Positions 1-8,640 are shown, numbered from the stretch's first letter. The stretch is 11,887 nucleotides of DNA from Solimicrobium sp040544425 (GCA_040544425.1 JBEONO010000048.1:1-11887), one strand, 5' to 3'. Made by a program: numbers and translations. The notes: generated by a model from the letters alone, not told the origin.

Positions 1-3000
1 ACATTGATTTGATTGTTTGCAGGATCAGTCGTCTGCGTCAAATTGCCAAACGGGTCATACGCAAAAGACGTGTTCGTTTGCGGTGCATTATTAAATGCAT
101 TGATTTGCACACCAATCAGTTCACCTATCACGTCATACGTCTCAATGCGAGTTTGTCCAGCCGGATTAACCATCGTTCGCGTCCTACCATGGTAGGCCGT
201 TGTGGTCGTCAATTTCGTGCCATTGGTATCCAAAGTGACACTGGTCAGTTGACGATTTACATCATCCAATGTTTGCTGATTGGCTAACACGCCTGACGGG
301 TAAGGTGCCTGAGCACCGCTGGCATACGCTGGTTGATAATTCGCAAGTGATCGTGAGCGGGCGTCGAAGGTATGATCGGTCACAATCGGCGTGCCATCAA
401 ATCCATAACTCATCGTGCGAATTACCTGGCCTAACGGATTGGCGTAACTCACATTCGGGACTGCTATGGGCTGACCATTATTACCAAATGTTGTTACGGT
501 TACCGTCGTCGCATTCGCCGGACAATCACTGACACATTGATTCGTCACTGTTTGCGTGACGTTGCCCCCCGGAGAGGTTTGACTCAACATACGACCAAAG
601 CCATCGTTGGTCCATGTCGTCACCAAACCATTAATGTCAGTCAGCTGGGTCTTAATGCCAGTGTTAGGGTCGCTCAGATAACTTTCAGTTTGCCCCATCG
701 CATTCGTGCTGCTCGCCAGGAAGCGTCCGTCTGCGGTATAGGCAAACTTTACAGTCCGACTCATTGTCGTTGCACTGGCAGAATCTAGCCAGCTTTGCAC
801 CTTCGTCAATACGTTGCCGTAACCATCCCGGGTGTAGGTGTTGGTGACCTGTAAATCGTCCAATGGCAGCGTTGTGTGCGTTGGCTCTAATGTTTCGGTT
901 TGCGTTAAACCGGTTGCGAAATAGGTATTGGCCGACGTGCGCGTGATCGTCGCCCCTGCCGCATTGGTCTTAGAAACGGATGTACTGCACATCCTGCCGA
1001 TTACGTAGGCGGCGCCATGGCTTGCCACGCAGGTACCGTTATTATTGTCCCAGGTGTTGGTGGTTGTCGTCACAAAGGCACTGGTGTCCGTTGCTAATTT
1101 ACTGGTGACGGTGGCAGTCAATTGATTGCCGTAGCTATCGTAGGTAATGTTATTGGTGGTAATCGTGCCTAAATCGTTGCCATCCAAATCAGCATTGACG
1201 GCGGTATTGTTCAGGTAATACGGGAAGCACACAATACAATTGGATGTTTCCGTGCCGCCCATTGATGGATTTGCGCTGTAATACGCGCTAGGCAAAGCAG
1301 TTAATTTAAAACCGTTTTGTGTCGTCGTCGTGTTGACAGTGCCATGCGAAAGAATCGTACTGCCAATCATCCCGGTATAGGGCCAACTCTGAACATAGTA
1401 GGTCTGCTTGTTCACATCACTTTGCACGTTGTAACTACCCATGCCCTGAAAGCCCAATGAACCGCGGCCTGCCCCATCCCTTGCCATGAAGACATACCTA
1501 TAATCGCTTTCCACCGATCCGCCCTGCCCATTCGAATCGAAAAACGCGGAAACAAGATAACCAGGATTGGCGACAAATACTTTTGGATAAACAGGATATA
1601 TGGGCAGGCCATTGGAGGTTGAAAAGGGAATATAGACCGATGCCTGTGCACCTTGCGTATAGGTCACACTGCTGGTGCGCCCGATGCCGTTCGTCACCGA
1701 CGATATTTTATCGACCGCCAAATGGACATTCGGCGCCAGCGTGTATGGTATCCATGCCGCACCCGTTGACGTAAAAACATTGTTTTTGCTGTTGGCTGTA
1801 TCGATACTCTCGTCGTAGGCCATTAAATTTAACGTACCGTCGTTCAGGAAACCGCCAAACATGACAATCGGATCGGGTACCGCAGTCGACGATGCTGGTG
1901 CAGCTGGCATCGTTGGGCCACCTGTGATGGTCTGACAATTCAATGTGGCATTATTCCGAATCAGGCACGAACGCCAGGTTCCGCCTGTTCCTGCTGCGTT
2001 GTATTCAAACGCCAGTGTCTTAACAGCCCCATCGCTATCAATAGGCCCAATGTGCTGAATGACTGCATCGACACCCGATGCGGTTGTCAGCGGATGACAA
2101 TCAAACTGCACACCAGTTGAATAACATATCGCGGCCGCTGACCCGAGTCCTGAGGAAGGCATAAAGCCGGACAGCAAGATATCACTCAATCCGTCGCCAT
2201 TTGCATCGGTAATGTTGGTCACGCCTTTCAGGTGCGGCGAGGCATCCAGACTCCCACTACCGGAGGTGCCGCTGGAGACCGCGGCAGGGAACGCTCCCCA
2301 ATTTTTGCAAGTAAATCCAGTTGCATCGCTGGTACACACTTCCATAAATGGAAGCCCAGTTCCAGAGGCAGGCATGTTTGAGCGATACACGTCTTGTCTG
2401 CCGCTACCACTGAAGTTACCAAGTTGATTGCTGACCCAGACACCGTCTGTGTTGGGCACTGGTGTAATACTCTTATTCAATGTACCTGTAATTGTATTGT
2501 TCGTGCCAGTGTACATACCGCACGTAAAGGCTTGGGTGCCATTCGTCATGGTGGACACACACCGCGTGCCATCACTGTATTGGCCATTACGCATCACAAT
2601 ATCAGACAGGCCGGACCCCGTCGTACTCAATACCAGATAGTCTTGGGAATTCCAGCTGACTAAACTTGCGCCCGTACCCGTTGTGGCTGTGGTGTTGGTA
2701 CCGCTATCGGTACACGTAAACGCGTTAGCTGCGACTGGAGATGTTTTTAATTGAGAGAGGCAAACATAACCGCCAAAGAGGAATAGATCGCTCGACCCAT
2801 CGCCATCGAAGTCACCAATTAATCCCCAGCCGTTTGCGCCAGGTGTAATGGTTGGGCTAGAAATGTACGGGTATGGTGCGGCACTTTCTGTTGCCTTGCG
2901 TGCAGCAATTGTCGTCGCAATCGCCGTTGGCACGGTCCATACGATCGGCGCTGCAAAACCGCCTCCTACCTTAGCAATATAAATGTTGTACTGCGTTGGC

Positions 3001-5684
3001 GTCTTGGTTGTATCCACAATCAAAGCATCCAACATTCCGTCGCCATTAAAGTCAGCCCAAACGATATTGTCGAAATTAACGGCGTTATTCGTGGCATTCC
3101 ATGGCGCCACCGGGCCACTCACCGCAACGCTTGCCTGGGTAAATGCCGGAGCACTACCTTGGCTCCATGTGAAATTCGTTGCCGGGAACGCCACCAGCGC
3201 TGAGGTTAGCGGGTTCAAGGCTTGCATTTGCACCGATGAAATGATGCTGCGACCGCTGGAGGCACTGGTCGTATAAGTAATATCGTATTCACGCACTTCC
3301 GTTGCCGTACCACTACTAAACAGCCCGTTATACACCTTGATATTGTTCATCAACTGGACCAGATCATTATGCGATCCAGCGACATATCGAATGGTTGCGT
3401 CTGGTCGGCCAGGGGAGTAATTGAACACCACTGACAAATGGGGGGCTAAGCCAGTTTGATTGTTGCCACCGTATTGGATTTGCGACGGCAAATACTCGCC
3501 AGCAGCGCTGTCGACATATGACACCGTGTAGTAATTACCGGATAAGTCTTGCACCTGACCCAGTGCCCACACGATGGCTTGACCATCCGAGCGGCCTTGT
3601 GCAGCGATATAGCTACTGCCATCGCCCAAGTCACCATAGTTCAGAACACGGCCCGCTTTCGATTCGACTTTGAAGGCCAACCCTTTAGTACCGGCATACG
3701 ACGTGATGCGGCTAAAGTTGGCAATTTCTGTGCTGTAAGTCGCCCCAACCGTCCAGTAATCGACATCCGGATTGCCGGTTGCACCGGTACCGGCTGTCAG
3801 CAATATTAATCGTGAACCATCCAAGCAAAGACGATCGGTATTGCTAAAATTCACGCCAGTGGCCACGTTATCTTGTGCAATCGTTTTACCGCAGCGATGG
3901 ATTGACGACATCCCGCCTAGCGACCAGCCCAACCCAAGCATTCCGTTGCCGCCTTGGCTGTTGTAGTTCAACTCCAAATTTGGCATGACGCCACCGACAC
4001 CCGGTGGCAAAGCCAAGGGAATGTTGTAGGCTGCTGCGCCACTGACGGTCGGACTTAAGCTGCCTGGCAAACTACCCGCAATAGGATTATTTAAGGACGG
4101 TGCTGTAATACCAGTTACTGGCTGTGGTGTAGCACTGCTCACTGGCGCGCCGGTACCTGTGCCCACCGTCACCGTAATCGGCGCAGATGTTGCAGTCACA
4201 CCGGCAGTAGTCGTGGATGCCACTGCATAAATTGAATAGCTACCTGTCGCTAATCCTGATACCTTTGTGTAGGACCAAGGTGCGCTGGTTGCGGTACCGA
4301 TTAATGTACCACTGCTGGTGTAGTAACTTACGCCATTGATGGTATATCCCCCCGGCGTCGCGTTTACCGTAAGTGGAATGCTATTCCCCGGCGCATAGGA
4401 AGTGCCATCAATAGGCCCCGATATAGCAACAGTTGGCACAGGCAGAACAGTAATTGTATCGACTGCTGAGGCAACAACTGTTCCTTGCGAATTGGTGAGT
4501 TTCGCAGTGATTGCATAGGTTCCCGCTGCCAAATTTGTGGCGGTAATGGACCATGGTGCAGCTGTTGCCGTACCTACCAAGGTCGTCCCGTTGTAGTAGC
4601 TCACACCAGTAATTGGATAGGTCCCTGCTGTTGTCGTTACGGTCAAAGGAACATTGGCTGGTGCTGGGAAAGTTGTGCCATTGGCTGGACCTGCAATGCC
4701 AATAGTTGGGGCAACAGTATTGACCGTTACCGTTGTTGAATTTGACGTAGCAACAGTACCACCTGTAGTTGCAACCTTTGCGTTAATCACGTAGTTACCG
4801 GCATACAAACCATTTGCGGTAAAGGACCACGGAGCACTGGTGCTTGTGCCCAGCAATGCGCCATTGTTGTAGTAGCTCACACTTGCAATCGGAAAGGTGC
4901 CGCCAGCTGCAGATACCGTGATCGGAACGCTGGCTGGCGCGTTATAACTGGTCCCATTGGCTGGGCTGGCTAAGCTGATATTTGGCTGAACAGTGCTCAC
5001 TGTTACCGTGCTTGTTCCTGTGCTTGCCGTCGTTCCACCTGTCGTCGTAACTCGTGCGCTGATTGCGTAACTGCCCGCATATAGACCAGTCGCAGTGAAC
5101 GACCAAGGCGCTCCATATGCTGTGCCCAGCAGGGTTCCGCCGTTATAATAACTGACGCTAGAAATTGGATACGTACCACCGGTAACCGATACTGACATCG
5201 GCACACTGGCAGGTGCATTATAACCAGTGCCATTTGCTGGCCCGGTCAAACTGATCGTGGGTTGAACCGCTGTCACCGTGAAAGTTTGCGTCGCAGAAGT
5301 AGCCTGAACGCTGGCGTTCTCCATCGCCTGGGCATAGATGGTGTAGGTACCCGGACCAAGACTTGCCAAACCATATGTGTAGGGAGATGTGGTCAGTGTC
5401 GCTGTTGACGTGCCATTGATTACGTAGCGTAACCCGTTAACAGGAATTGCACTACAGTTCGACGCTATACCAGATTCGATTTCCCCTGATAACGTCACAC
5501 TCCCTGGAGCCACCGCGCTGCTTGCGGTAAGAAACAAAGCAGCGGTCGGGCTAATAGGATCGCGATTTACACAAATCGCCGAGGCGATGTCGCAATAACC
5601 GACCACAGTCAATAGAATAATTGCAAATCGCAGGCCAGCAAATCGCATCAGCGCGTGAACACGCGTTGTCAATACACTCTTCAT
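1..5684 (-). CDS. Secreted SpvB/TcdB-type YD-repeat (Rhs-like) giant protein with Ig-like repeats, 3' end outside window
   Basis: Checked codon by codon, this frame has no stop from the ATG at 5684 to the left edge, giving 1894 full codons. An AGGGA ribosome binding site lies 7 bases before the ATG. Residues 1-36 form a Sec signal peptide with a long basic n-region, the core FAIILLTVVGY and a likely cut after IASA. Residues about 45-138 are a degenerate Ig-like unit, and about 139-510 are four similar Ig-like units. An SpvB domain follows, with LPPGVGGVMPNLELNY at 559-574 and GLGWSLGG at 584-591. Three DxDGDG/DxNGDG FG-GAP-type loops lie at 878-886, 958-966 and 1160-1168. A TcdB-middle signature, DGAGRGSLGFQG, lies at 1403-1414. 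YD repeats run from about 1515 (YDSYGNQL) to YDPFGNLTQT at 1876. In Tc and Rhs proteins the YD repeats build a shell around a variable C-terminal domain. Here the signal peptide and Ig stalk suggest export and surface display or release (inference). The C-terminal cargo is outside the window. Domain assignment is firm; target and role are unknown. Confidence 0.93.
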   Translation of the reverse strand, partial: MKSVLTTRVHALMRFAGLRFAIILLTVVGYCDIASAICVNRDPISPTAALFLTASSAVAPGSVTLSGEIESGIASNCSAIPVNGLRYVINGTSTATLTTSPYTYGLASLGPGTYTIYAQAMENASVQATSATQTFTVTAVQPTISLTGPANGTGYNAPASVPMSVSVTGGTYPISSVSYYNGGTLLGTAYGAPWSFTATGLYAGSYAISARVTTTGGTTASTGTSTVTVSTVQPNISLASPANGTSYNAPASVPITVSAAGGTFPIASVSYYNNGALLGTSTSAPWSFTANGLYAGNYVINAKVATTGGTVATSNSTTVTVNTVAPTIGIAGPANGTTFPAPANVPLTVTTTAGTYPITGVSYYNGTTLVGTATAAPWSITATNLAAGTYAITAKLTNSQGTVVASAVDTITVLPVPTVAISGPIDGTSYAPGNSIPLTVNATPGGYTINGVSYYTSSGTLIGTATSAPWSYTKVSGLATGSYSIYAVASTTTAGVTATSAPITVTVGTGTGAPVSSATPQPVTGITAPSLNNPIAGSLPGSLSPTVSGAAAYNIPLALPPGVGGVMPNLELNYNSQGGNGMLGLGWSLGGMSSIHRCGKTIAQDNVATGVNFSNTDRLCLDGSRLILLTAGTGATGNPDVDYWTVGATYSTEIANFSRITSYAGTKGLAFKVESKAGRVLNYGDLGDGSSYIAAQGRSDGQAIVWALGQVQDLSGNYYTVSYVDSAAGEYLPSQIQYGGNNQTGLAPHLSVVFNYSPGRPDATIRYVAGSHNDLVQLMNNIKVYNGLFSSGTATEVREYDITYTTSASSGRSIISSVQMQALNPLTSALVAFPATNFTWSQGSAPAFTQASVAVSGPVAPWNATNNAVNFDNIVWADFNGDGMLDALIVDTTKTPTQYNIYIAKVGGGFAAPIVWTVPTAIATTIAARKATESAAPYPYISSPTITPGANGWGLIGDFDGDGSSDLFLFGGYVCLSQLKTSPVAANAFTCTDSGTNTTATTGTGASLVSWNSQDYLVLSTTGSGLSDIVMRNGQYSDGTRCVSTMTNGTQAFTCGMYTGTNNTITGTLNKSITPVPNTDGVWVSNQLGNFSGSGRQDVYRSNMPASGTGLPFMEVCTSDATGFTCKNWGAFPAAVSSGTSGSGSLDASPHLKGVTNITDANGDGLSDILLSGFMPSSGLGSAAAICYSTGVQFDCHPLTTASGVDAVIQHIGPIDSDGAVKTLAFEYNAAGTGGTWRSCLIRNNATLNCQTITGGPTMPAAPASSTAVPDPIVMFGGFLNDGTLNLMAYDESIDTANSKNNVFTSTGAAWIPYTLAPNVHLAVDKISSVTNGIGRTSSVTYTQGAQASVYIPFSTSNGLPIYPVYPKVFVANPGYLVSAFFDSNGQGGSVESDYRYVFMARDGAGRGSLGFQGMGSYNVQSDVNKQTYYVQSWPYTGMIGSTILSHGTVNTTTTQNGFKLTALPSAYYSANPSMGGTETSNCIVCFPYYLNNTAVNADLDGNDLGTITTNNITYDSYGNQLTATVTSKLATDTSAFVTTTTNTWDNNNGTCVASHGAAYVIGRMCSTSVSKTNAAGATITRTSANTYFATGLTQTETLEPTHTTLPLDDLQVTNTYTRDGYGNVLTKVQSWLDSASATTMSRTVKFAYTADGRFLASSTNAMGQTESYLSDPNTGIKTQLTDINGLVTTWTNDGFGRMLSQTSPGGNVTQTVTNQCVSDCPANATTVTVTTFGNNGQPIAVPNVSYANPLGQVIRTMSYGFDGTPIVTDHTFDARSRSLANYQPAYASGAQAPYPSGVLANQQTLDDVNRQLTSVTLDTNGTKLTTTTAYHGRTRTMVNPAGQTRIETYDVIGELIGVQINAFNNAPQTNTSFAYDPFGNLTQTTDPANNQIN
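4155..5270 (-). repeat. Four tandem Ig-like domain repeats of about 92 residues (276 bp)
   Basis: Each unit begins with a segment like ISLTGPANGTGYNAPASVP, carries a central VSYYNGGTLLGT-like strand, then APWSFTATGLYAGSYAI, and ends in a TVTV strand. Units start near 5268, 4990, 4717 and 4440. The first two are most alike, at protein level and visibly at DNA level; the fourth is the most divergent. An earlier, more diverged unit lies at about 5270-5550. This resembles the bacterial Ig-like domains that form stalks in secreted or surface proteins. The unit number may vary between strains by recombination (inference). Confidence 0.8.
5577..5684 (-). other. Sec signal peptide coding segment of the giant YD-repeat protein
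   Basis: The first 36 residues have basic residues at K2, R8, R14 and R19, then a hydrophobic stretch, then CDIASA before ICVNRD. The AxA pattern fits signal peptidase I cleavage. The Cys in VGYC does not sit in a good lipobox, so lipoprotein processing is less likely. Confidence 0.75.
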
Positions 5685-5884
5685 GATTTTCCCTGAGCAA
5701 ATTTATTTATTTGAACATTCAAGACGAAGCGTATTGCATGGGAATTGACTGCGCCACATCATGCGCCCGCACAACAGTGTTGACACCCTATCTCGATTTA
5801 TATTTCATTTAGTTAAAACAAGAGTAAAGCCAAAACAATTACAGATCGGGTGAATCTACACGACATTGAAAATCCACTCAATAC

Positions 5885-5902
5885 CCTAAATAGGACATTT
5901 TG
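5885..5902 (+). repeat. 18-bp motif copy 1 (CCTAAATAGGACATTTTG)
   Basis: This copy matches 15 of 18 bases of a second copy at 6129-6146. The differences are the central AA/TT of the near-palindromic CCTAWWTAGG core and one A/G change. With the preceding C, the core also forms an 11-bp inverted pair with the second site. It could be a protein-binding site in the divergent promoter region, or chance in AT-rich DNA. Confidence 0.35.
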
Positions 5903-6005
5903 AAAATTATTTTTAGATTTAATTGCAAATTGCGGTGATGACCAATTGTGCGTCGCAGAAAAAATTCATATTGCCATTGCGACAGAAAACAAATCTAGAT
6001 CAACG

Positions 6006-6026
6006 AATCGCCAAAAGGCGATTTTC
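6006..6026 (+). terminator. Terminator-like hairpin, stem AATCGCC/GGCGATT
   Basis: A perfect 7-bp stem (6006-6012 with 6017-6023) surrounds an AAAA loop and is followed by TT and a pyrimidine-rich stretch. The T run is short and no intact plus-strand gene precedes it, so it may be a weak terminator, a relic of a lost gene, or simply a structured element. Confidence 0.3.
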
Positions 6027-6066
6027 TCTGTGTCATCCAACAGAAATATTTCATTTGTGTGACAAC

Positions 6067-6087
6067 CTATAAAGCTGGGCTTTATGG
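6067..6087. other. Hairpin with stem ATAAAGC/GCTTTAT
   Basis: A perfect 7-bp stem (6069-6075 with 6079-6085) encloses a TGG loop. It extends by a T:G and a C:G pair to nine pairs. It sits 41 bases after the preceding hairpin in the non-coding spacer. No T run follows, so an operator or structural role is as likely as termination. Confidence 0.3.
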
Positions 6088-6128
6088 AAATCGGGAAATG
6101 TACATGAAACTGAAAATTTTTCCTATGG

Positions 6129-6146
6129 CCTATTTAGGGCATTTTG
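6129..6146 (+). repeat. 18-bp motif copy 2 (CCTATTTAGGGCATTTTG)
   Basis: This is the second copy of the CCTAWWTAGGRCATTTTG motif, 244 bases from the first and in the same orientation. It lies in the same non-coding spacer, about 285 bases before the GspM-like start. Confidence 0.35.
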
Positions 6147-6430
6147 CTCGTCTGTTGTATTTAGAAAAGGTTTACGCTTTTAATGAATGATTTTGAGTAT
6201 TATGTACAACCTTCGTTTTGTATTGCATTTCAACCGCGAGATTTTAGTGCAAATCAGAATCTTGAATCTACGAGGAACAAGTGATCAGAATGCTTCGGCA
6301 AAATCACAGACTTAAGGCGGGATGTTGCATTGAGAAATATTGTCATCATCAAAGATAAGAGCGCGAACGCCCCTCGATGCACATGGGGACATCGATTTTT
6401 ATCCAGAATTAAAGCCCACTGCTTGGTGCA

Positions 6431-6957
6431 ATGATGTCGTATGTCGCCTATTTTTATCGTCGACATCGAACTTCAGTTATTTCGATATTAATCAGCGTCG
6501 TATTGCTTTCGATTGTGATTTCGGTCTGGGTTAATCATTACCACTTAACTCAAAACAGTCGACTACACAGCAAAAGCACGCCGACCCTCCCAACACCATT
6601 GCCCGCAAAACAAAGCGCCCTATTGATCCAATCGCTACCGAATGCCAATACTGACATCGCCGAACTCCTCCATCGCGAAGCGGACAACACGGCGATAACA
6701 ATTGAGGAAATCAGTTACGAATCACGCCTGGAGTATGACTACCCATCGAGTTACGCAGCGCCAGTTTTAACCTCACCAATAATTACACGATCATTCGCCG
6801 TTACTTAGACAGCGTGATCCATGCCCAATCCAATCTCACGCTGGATGCACTGGATTGCACGCGAGACGATATTGCCAGCCCGGAAGTGACCTGCGCTATC
6901 ACCATCACAGCTGTGCAGCATTACAATCCAACGTCGGCTGAAGGCAATCATTTCAAC
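6431..6957 (+). pseudogene. Frameshifted GspM/PilO-like inner-membrane protein (type II secretion or type IV pilus family)
   Basis: Reading starts at ATG 6431 and gives a short basic N-terminus, one membrane helix (about residues 14-35, VISILISVVLLSIVISVWV), a Pro/Ser-rich linker, then DIAELLHREADNTAITIEEI, and stops at 6808. A second frame, open from 6739 to a TAA at 6955-6957, continues the same protein with NYTIIRRYLDSVIHAQSNLT and LDALDCTRDDIASPEVTC. Joined at about 6755-6768, near the TTTT run at 6765-6768, the two parts follow the GspM subtype b/PilO plan: a helix, an LL..A..g..I segment, then Y..lRryLD.v...q..L.LdaL.c.R. A one-base loss would explain the shift. No other secretion or pilus gene lies beside it, so it looks like an orphan relic. 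The pseudogene status is fairly clear; the family is inferred from pattern only. Confidence 0.55.
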
Positions 6958-7004
6958 TAAATGGCGCTGGATTGACATCTTTTTTTGCGAGCACCAAACA
7001 CTTC

Positions 7005-8561
7005 CTAAATCTGCGCCAAAATTTCGCTACAGGCAATTACAGATTTCGGCCGATAAACTTTCATGAGAAATTTTCCAATTTCTGGATCATAAGCAGGAAC
7101 GGTCACTCTGCCAGGCTTCAGAACGGATTTGGAAAAATCCAGCGCAACCGGGTATGCGCTATCGACAACCTCAGTCTCGAAATCCTTCTTATTTTCGAAA
7201 ACGGAAAAATCGAATACACAGTCGTCATTTGCATATTTCTTCACCTTGGCAACAAATGAATCAAAATTTTCAGTCGGATATGACGGGCCGGTGCTGATAT
7301 GTACAATCAAAGAAGTACTATCGTAATATTGGTCGTCAGCAGAAATAAACTTCGAAGTCTGCGGCAAACCGAATGAAAATATCGTTTTGTTGTGAATCGC
7401 GCTGTGAGAATTGGCAATCAATTGTTGAGGGGATTTGTACTCAGTCTCAAAAATTGATTTCCAATTGCTTAGTTTTTGCGTCGGTATTACCGAGAGTATC
7501 CCAATCAGAATGAGCGCAACGGATTGGCTTTTCCAACTTCCCCAATGACCAGAATTGTCGCCCAGACCCAAAAGCGCAATGCTCGTAAATATAACGCCGT
7601 AACCAATAATTCTGAAATCAAACAAATCAAAACAATAGAACATTCGAATTAGAAAACTTAACAATAAAAAGCCGATACCAGAAAAAAGCAGAAATTTATA
7701 GGGTGCAAAATCACTCGCATTATTTTTTAAATTTTGCAATAAAGTGTTGAATTTCAAGATCCGTAAATTTCGACCGGCAATCGCCTTGTACAGAAAGACC
7801 ATCAAAAATAAAATCAGAAAGGCCTGGCTAACGCGCACAAGAAATGCAATGGTTAAATACAGTGGCGATTCTGGTGCAGGCATTCTCTGCATCCCGGTCG
7901 GAAAACCGGTAAGCATCAAATTAAACTTCTGGTACCCGACATAAACGATCGCGGCAACAATGAAGCCAGGCAAGGCCCTAATTGCAAACCGTCTACCAAA
8001 TACTGCGAGTGCACACAACCAGATCACGCAACAAAACGGTCCGAAAAAGTACCTTGAAAAACATCCTATGACTAAAAACAGCGAAAGATAGAGGACATCA
8101 AGTTTTGTTGACGATACATCCCGCATCCGATTTAGCCAGTAGAAAACTCCACAAAACACAAACAGAAACAGACTTTCTGACAGCGTGTAGGTATAGGTAT
8201 AAAACGAAATTGGATTAATAAAAAACAGCGTTGCAAGAGACAGATTTTTGATCGTTTTCAACAAGAAGATAAAACTTCCCAACAATAAAACCAAGTTTGC
8301 AATTTTGCTGGCTGTGATTAAATTCCCCAATCCAGTCAATGTATCTACTGTGGCAATCACAGCTGAATACCCACAAGGTTCGACTGCATTGTATTGGCCT
8401 TCAAGCAGACAGCCCCTGCCACTTTGCAACGATTTTGCCATGGCAATATAGCCATGGGAATCGGGCTCCAATATTCCATAGGCACTTGCGAAGAGCGCAA
8501 CTATAAATAGGACAAAAAGAAAGGACGATTTATAGATGAATTGTTCTTTTCCAACATGCAT
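7005..8561 (-). CDS. Polytopic GT-C-like glycosyltransferase (ArnT/PMT-type fold), 518 aa
   Basis: The ATG at 8561 has an AAGAGGTG ribosome binding site 7 bases upstream. The protein has a first helix at about residues 12-30, then a periplasmic acidic motif EPDSHGYIAMAKSL (31-45). This is the place and form of the catalytic or substrate-binding loop of GT-C enzymes, which use lipid-linked sugars. Further hydrophobic segments lie near 62-78, 83-101, 108-123, 129-144, 155-168, 173-188, 196-212, 235-260, 288-306, 317-333 and 346-360. SES at 128-130 and the aromatic, Arg-rich segment around 306-318 also fit the family. The last roughly 155 residues are soluble and likely periplasmic. The intact frame has its own promoter-like sequence. 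No sugar-nucleotide or lipid-carrier gene is adjacent, so the sugar and acceptor are unknown. A DUF-type polytopic protein of another fold remains possible. Confidence 0.72.
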   Translation of the reverse strand: MHVGKEQFIYKSSFLFVLFIVALFASAYGILEPDSHGYIAMAKSLQSGRGCLLEGQYNAVEPCGYSAVIATVDTLTGLGNLITASKIANLVLLLGSFIFLLKTIKNLSLATLFFINPISFYTYTYTLSESLFLFVFCGVFYWLNRMRDVSSTKLDVLYLSLFLVIGCFSRYFFGPFCCVIWLCALAVFGRRFAIRALPGFIVAAIVYVGYQKFNLMLTGFPTGMQRMPAPESPLYLTIAFLVRVSQAFLILFLMVFLYKAIAGRNLRILKFNTLLQNLKNNASDFAPYKFLLFSGIGFLLLSFLIRMFYCFDLFDFRIIGYGVIFTSIALLGLGDNSGHWGSWKSQSVALILIGILSVIPTQKLSNWKSIFETEYKSPQQLIANSHSAIHNKTIFSFGLPQTSKFISADDQYYDSTSLIVHISTGPSYPTENFDSFVAKVKKYANDDCVFDFSVFENKKDFETEVVDSAYPVALDFSKSVLKPGRVTVPAYDPEIGKFLMKVYRPKSVIACSEILAQI

Positions 8562-8611
8562 GGTGACGCACCTCTTAATTTCTTAGTATTTGAGTTAATT
8601 TTTTTTGAATT

Positions 8612-8640
8612 ATTATAAACAGCCATGCCGACGTGTCCTC
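8612..8640 (-). promoter_or_regulatory. Candidate sigma-70 promoter for the GT-C gene
   Basis: The minus strand reads AGGACA, a 16-base spacer, then a perfect TATAAT (8617-8612), about 50 bases before the ATG at 8561. The -35 box matches TTGACA at only four of six positions. The leader is AT-rich and carries the AAGAGGTG ribosome binding site. Confidence 0.45.

Larger units (their letters stand above)
5685..6430. other. AT-rich intergenic spacer between divergent genes
   Basis: No convincing gene was found in these 746 bases. The spacer lies between the minus-strand giant gene and the plus-strand GspM-like pseudogene, so promoters for both should be here, but no strong -35/-10 pair stands out. 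A TATAAA at about 5799-5804 (minus strand) lacks a well-spaced -35 box. The spacer contains two perfect 7-bp hairpins, a 6-bp inverted repeat (GTCGCA 5952-5957, TGCGAC 5978-5983), and two copies of an 18-bp motif (separate entries). A 49-codon plus-strand stretch ending in TGA overlapping the ATG at 6431 has no recognisable content. Confidence 0.6.

Noticed and set aside
2983..3276. Plus-strand 97-codon open frame and other plus-strand frames over 1-5684
   Set aside because: They lie entirely opposite the continuous 1894-codon minus-strand frame and have no family resemblance; they are shadows.
5577..5684. Lipoprotein signal (VGYC) in the giant protein
   Set aside because: VGYC is a poor lipobox because of the Tyr before Cys, whereas an AxA cut site (IASA) follows at the right distance.
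6340..6534. 64-codon plus-strand frame upstream of and overlapping the GspM-like gene
   Set aside because: It overlaps the better-supported frame from 6431, has no recognisable content and does not match a GspL-type C-terminus.
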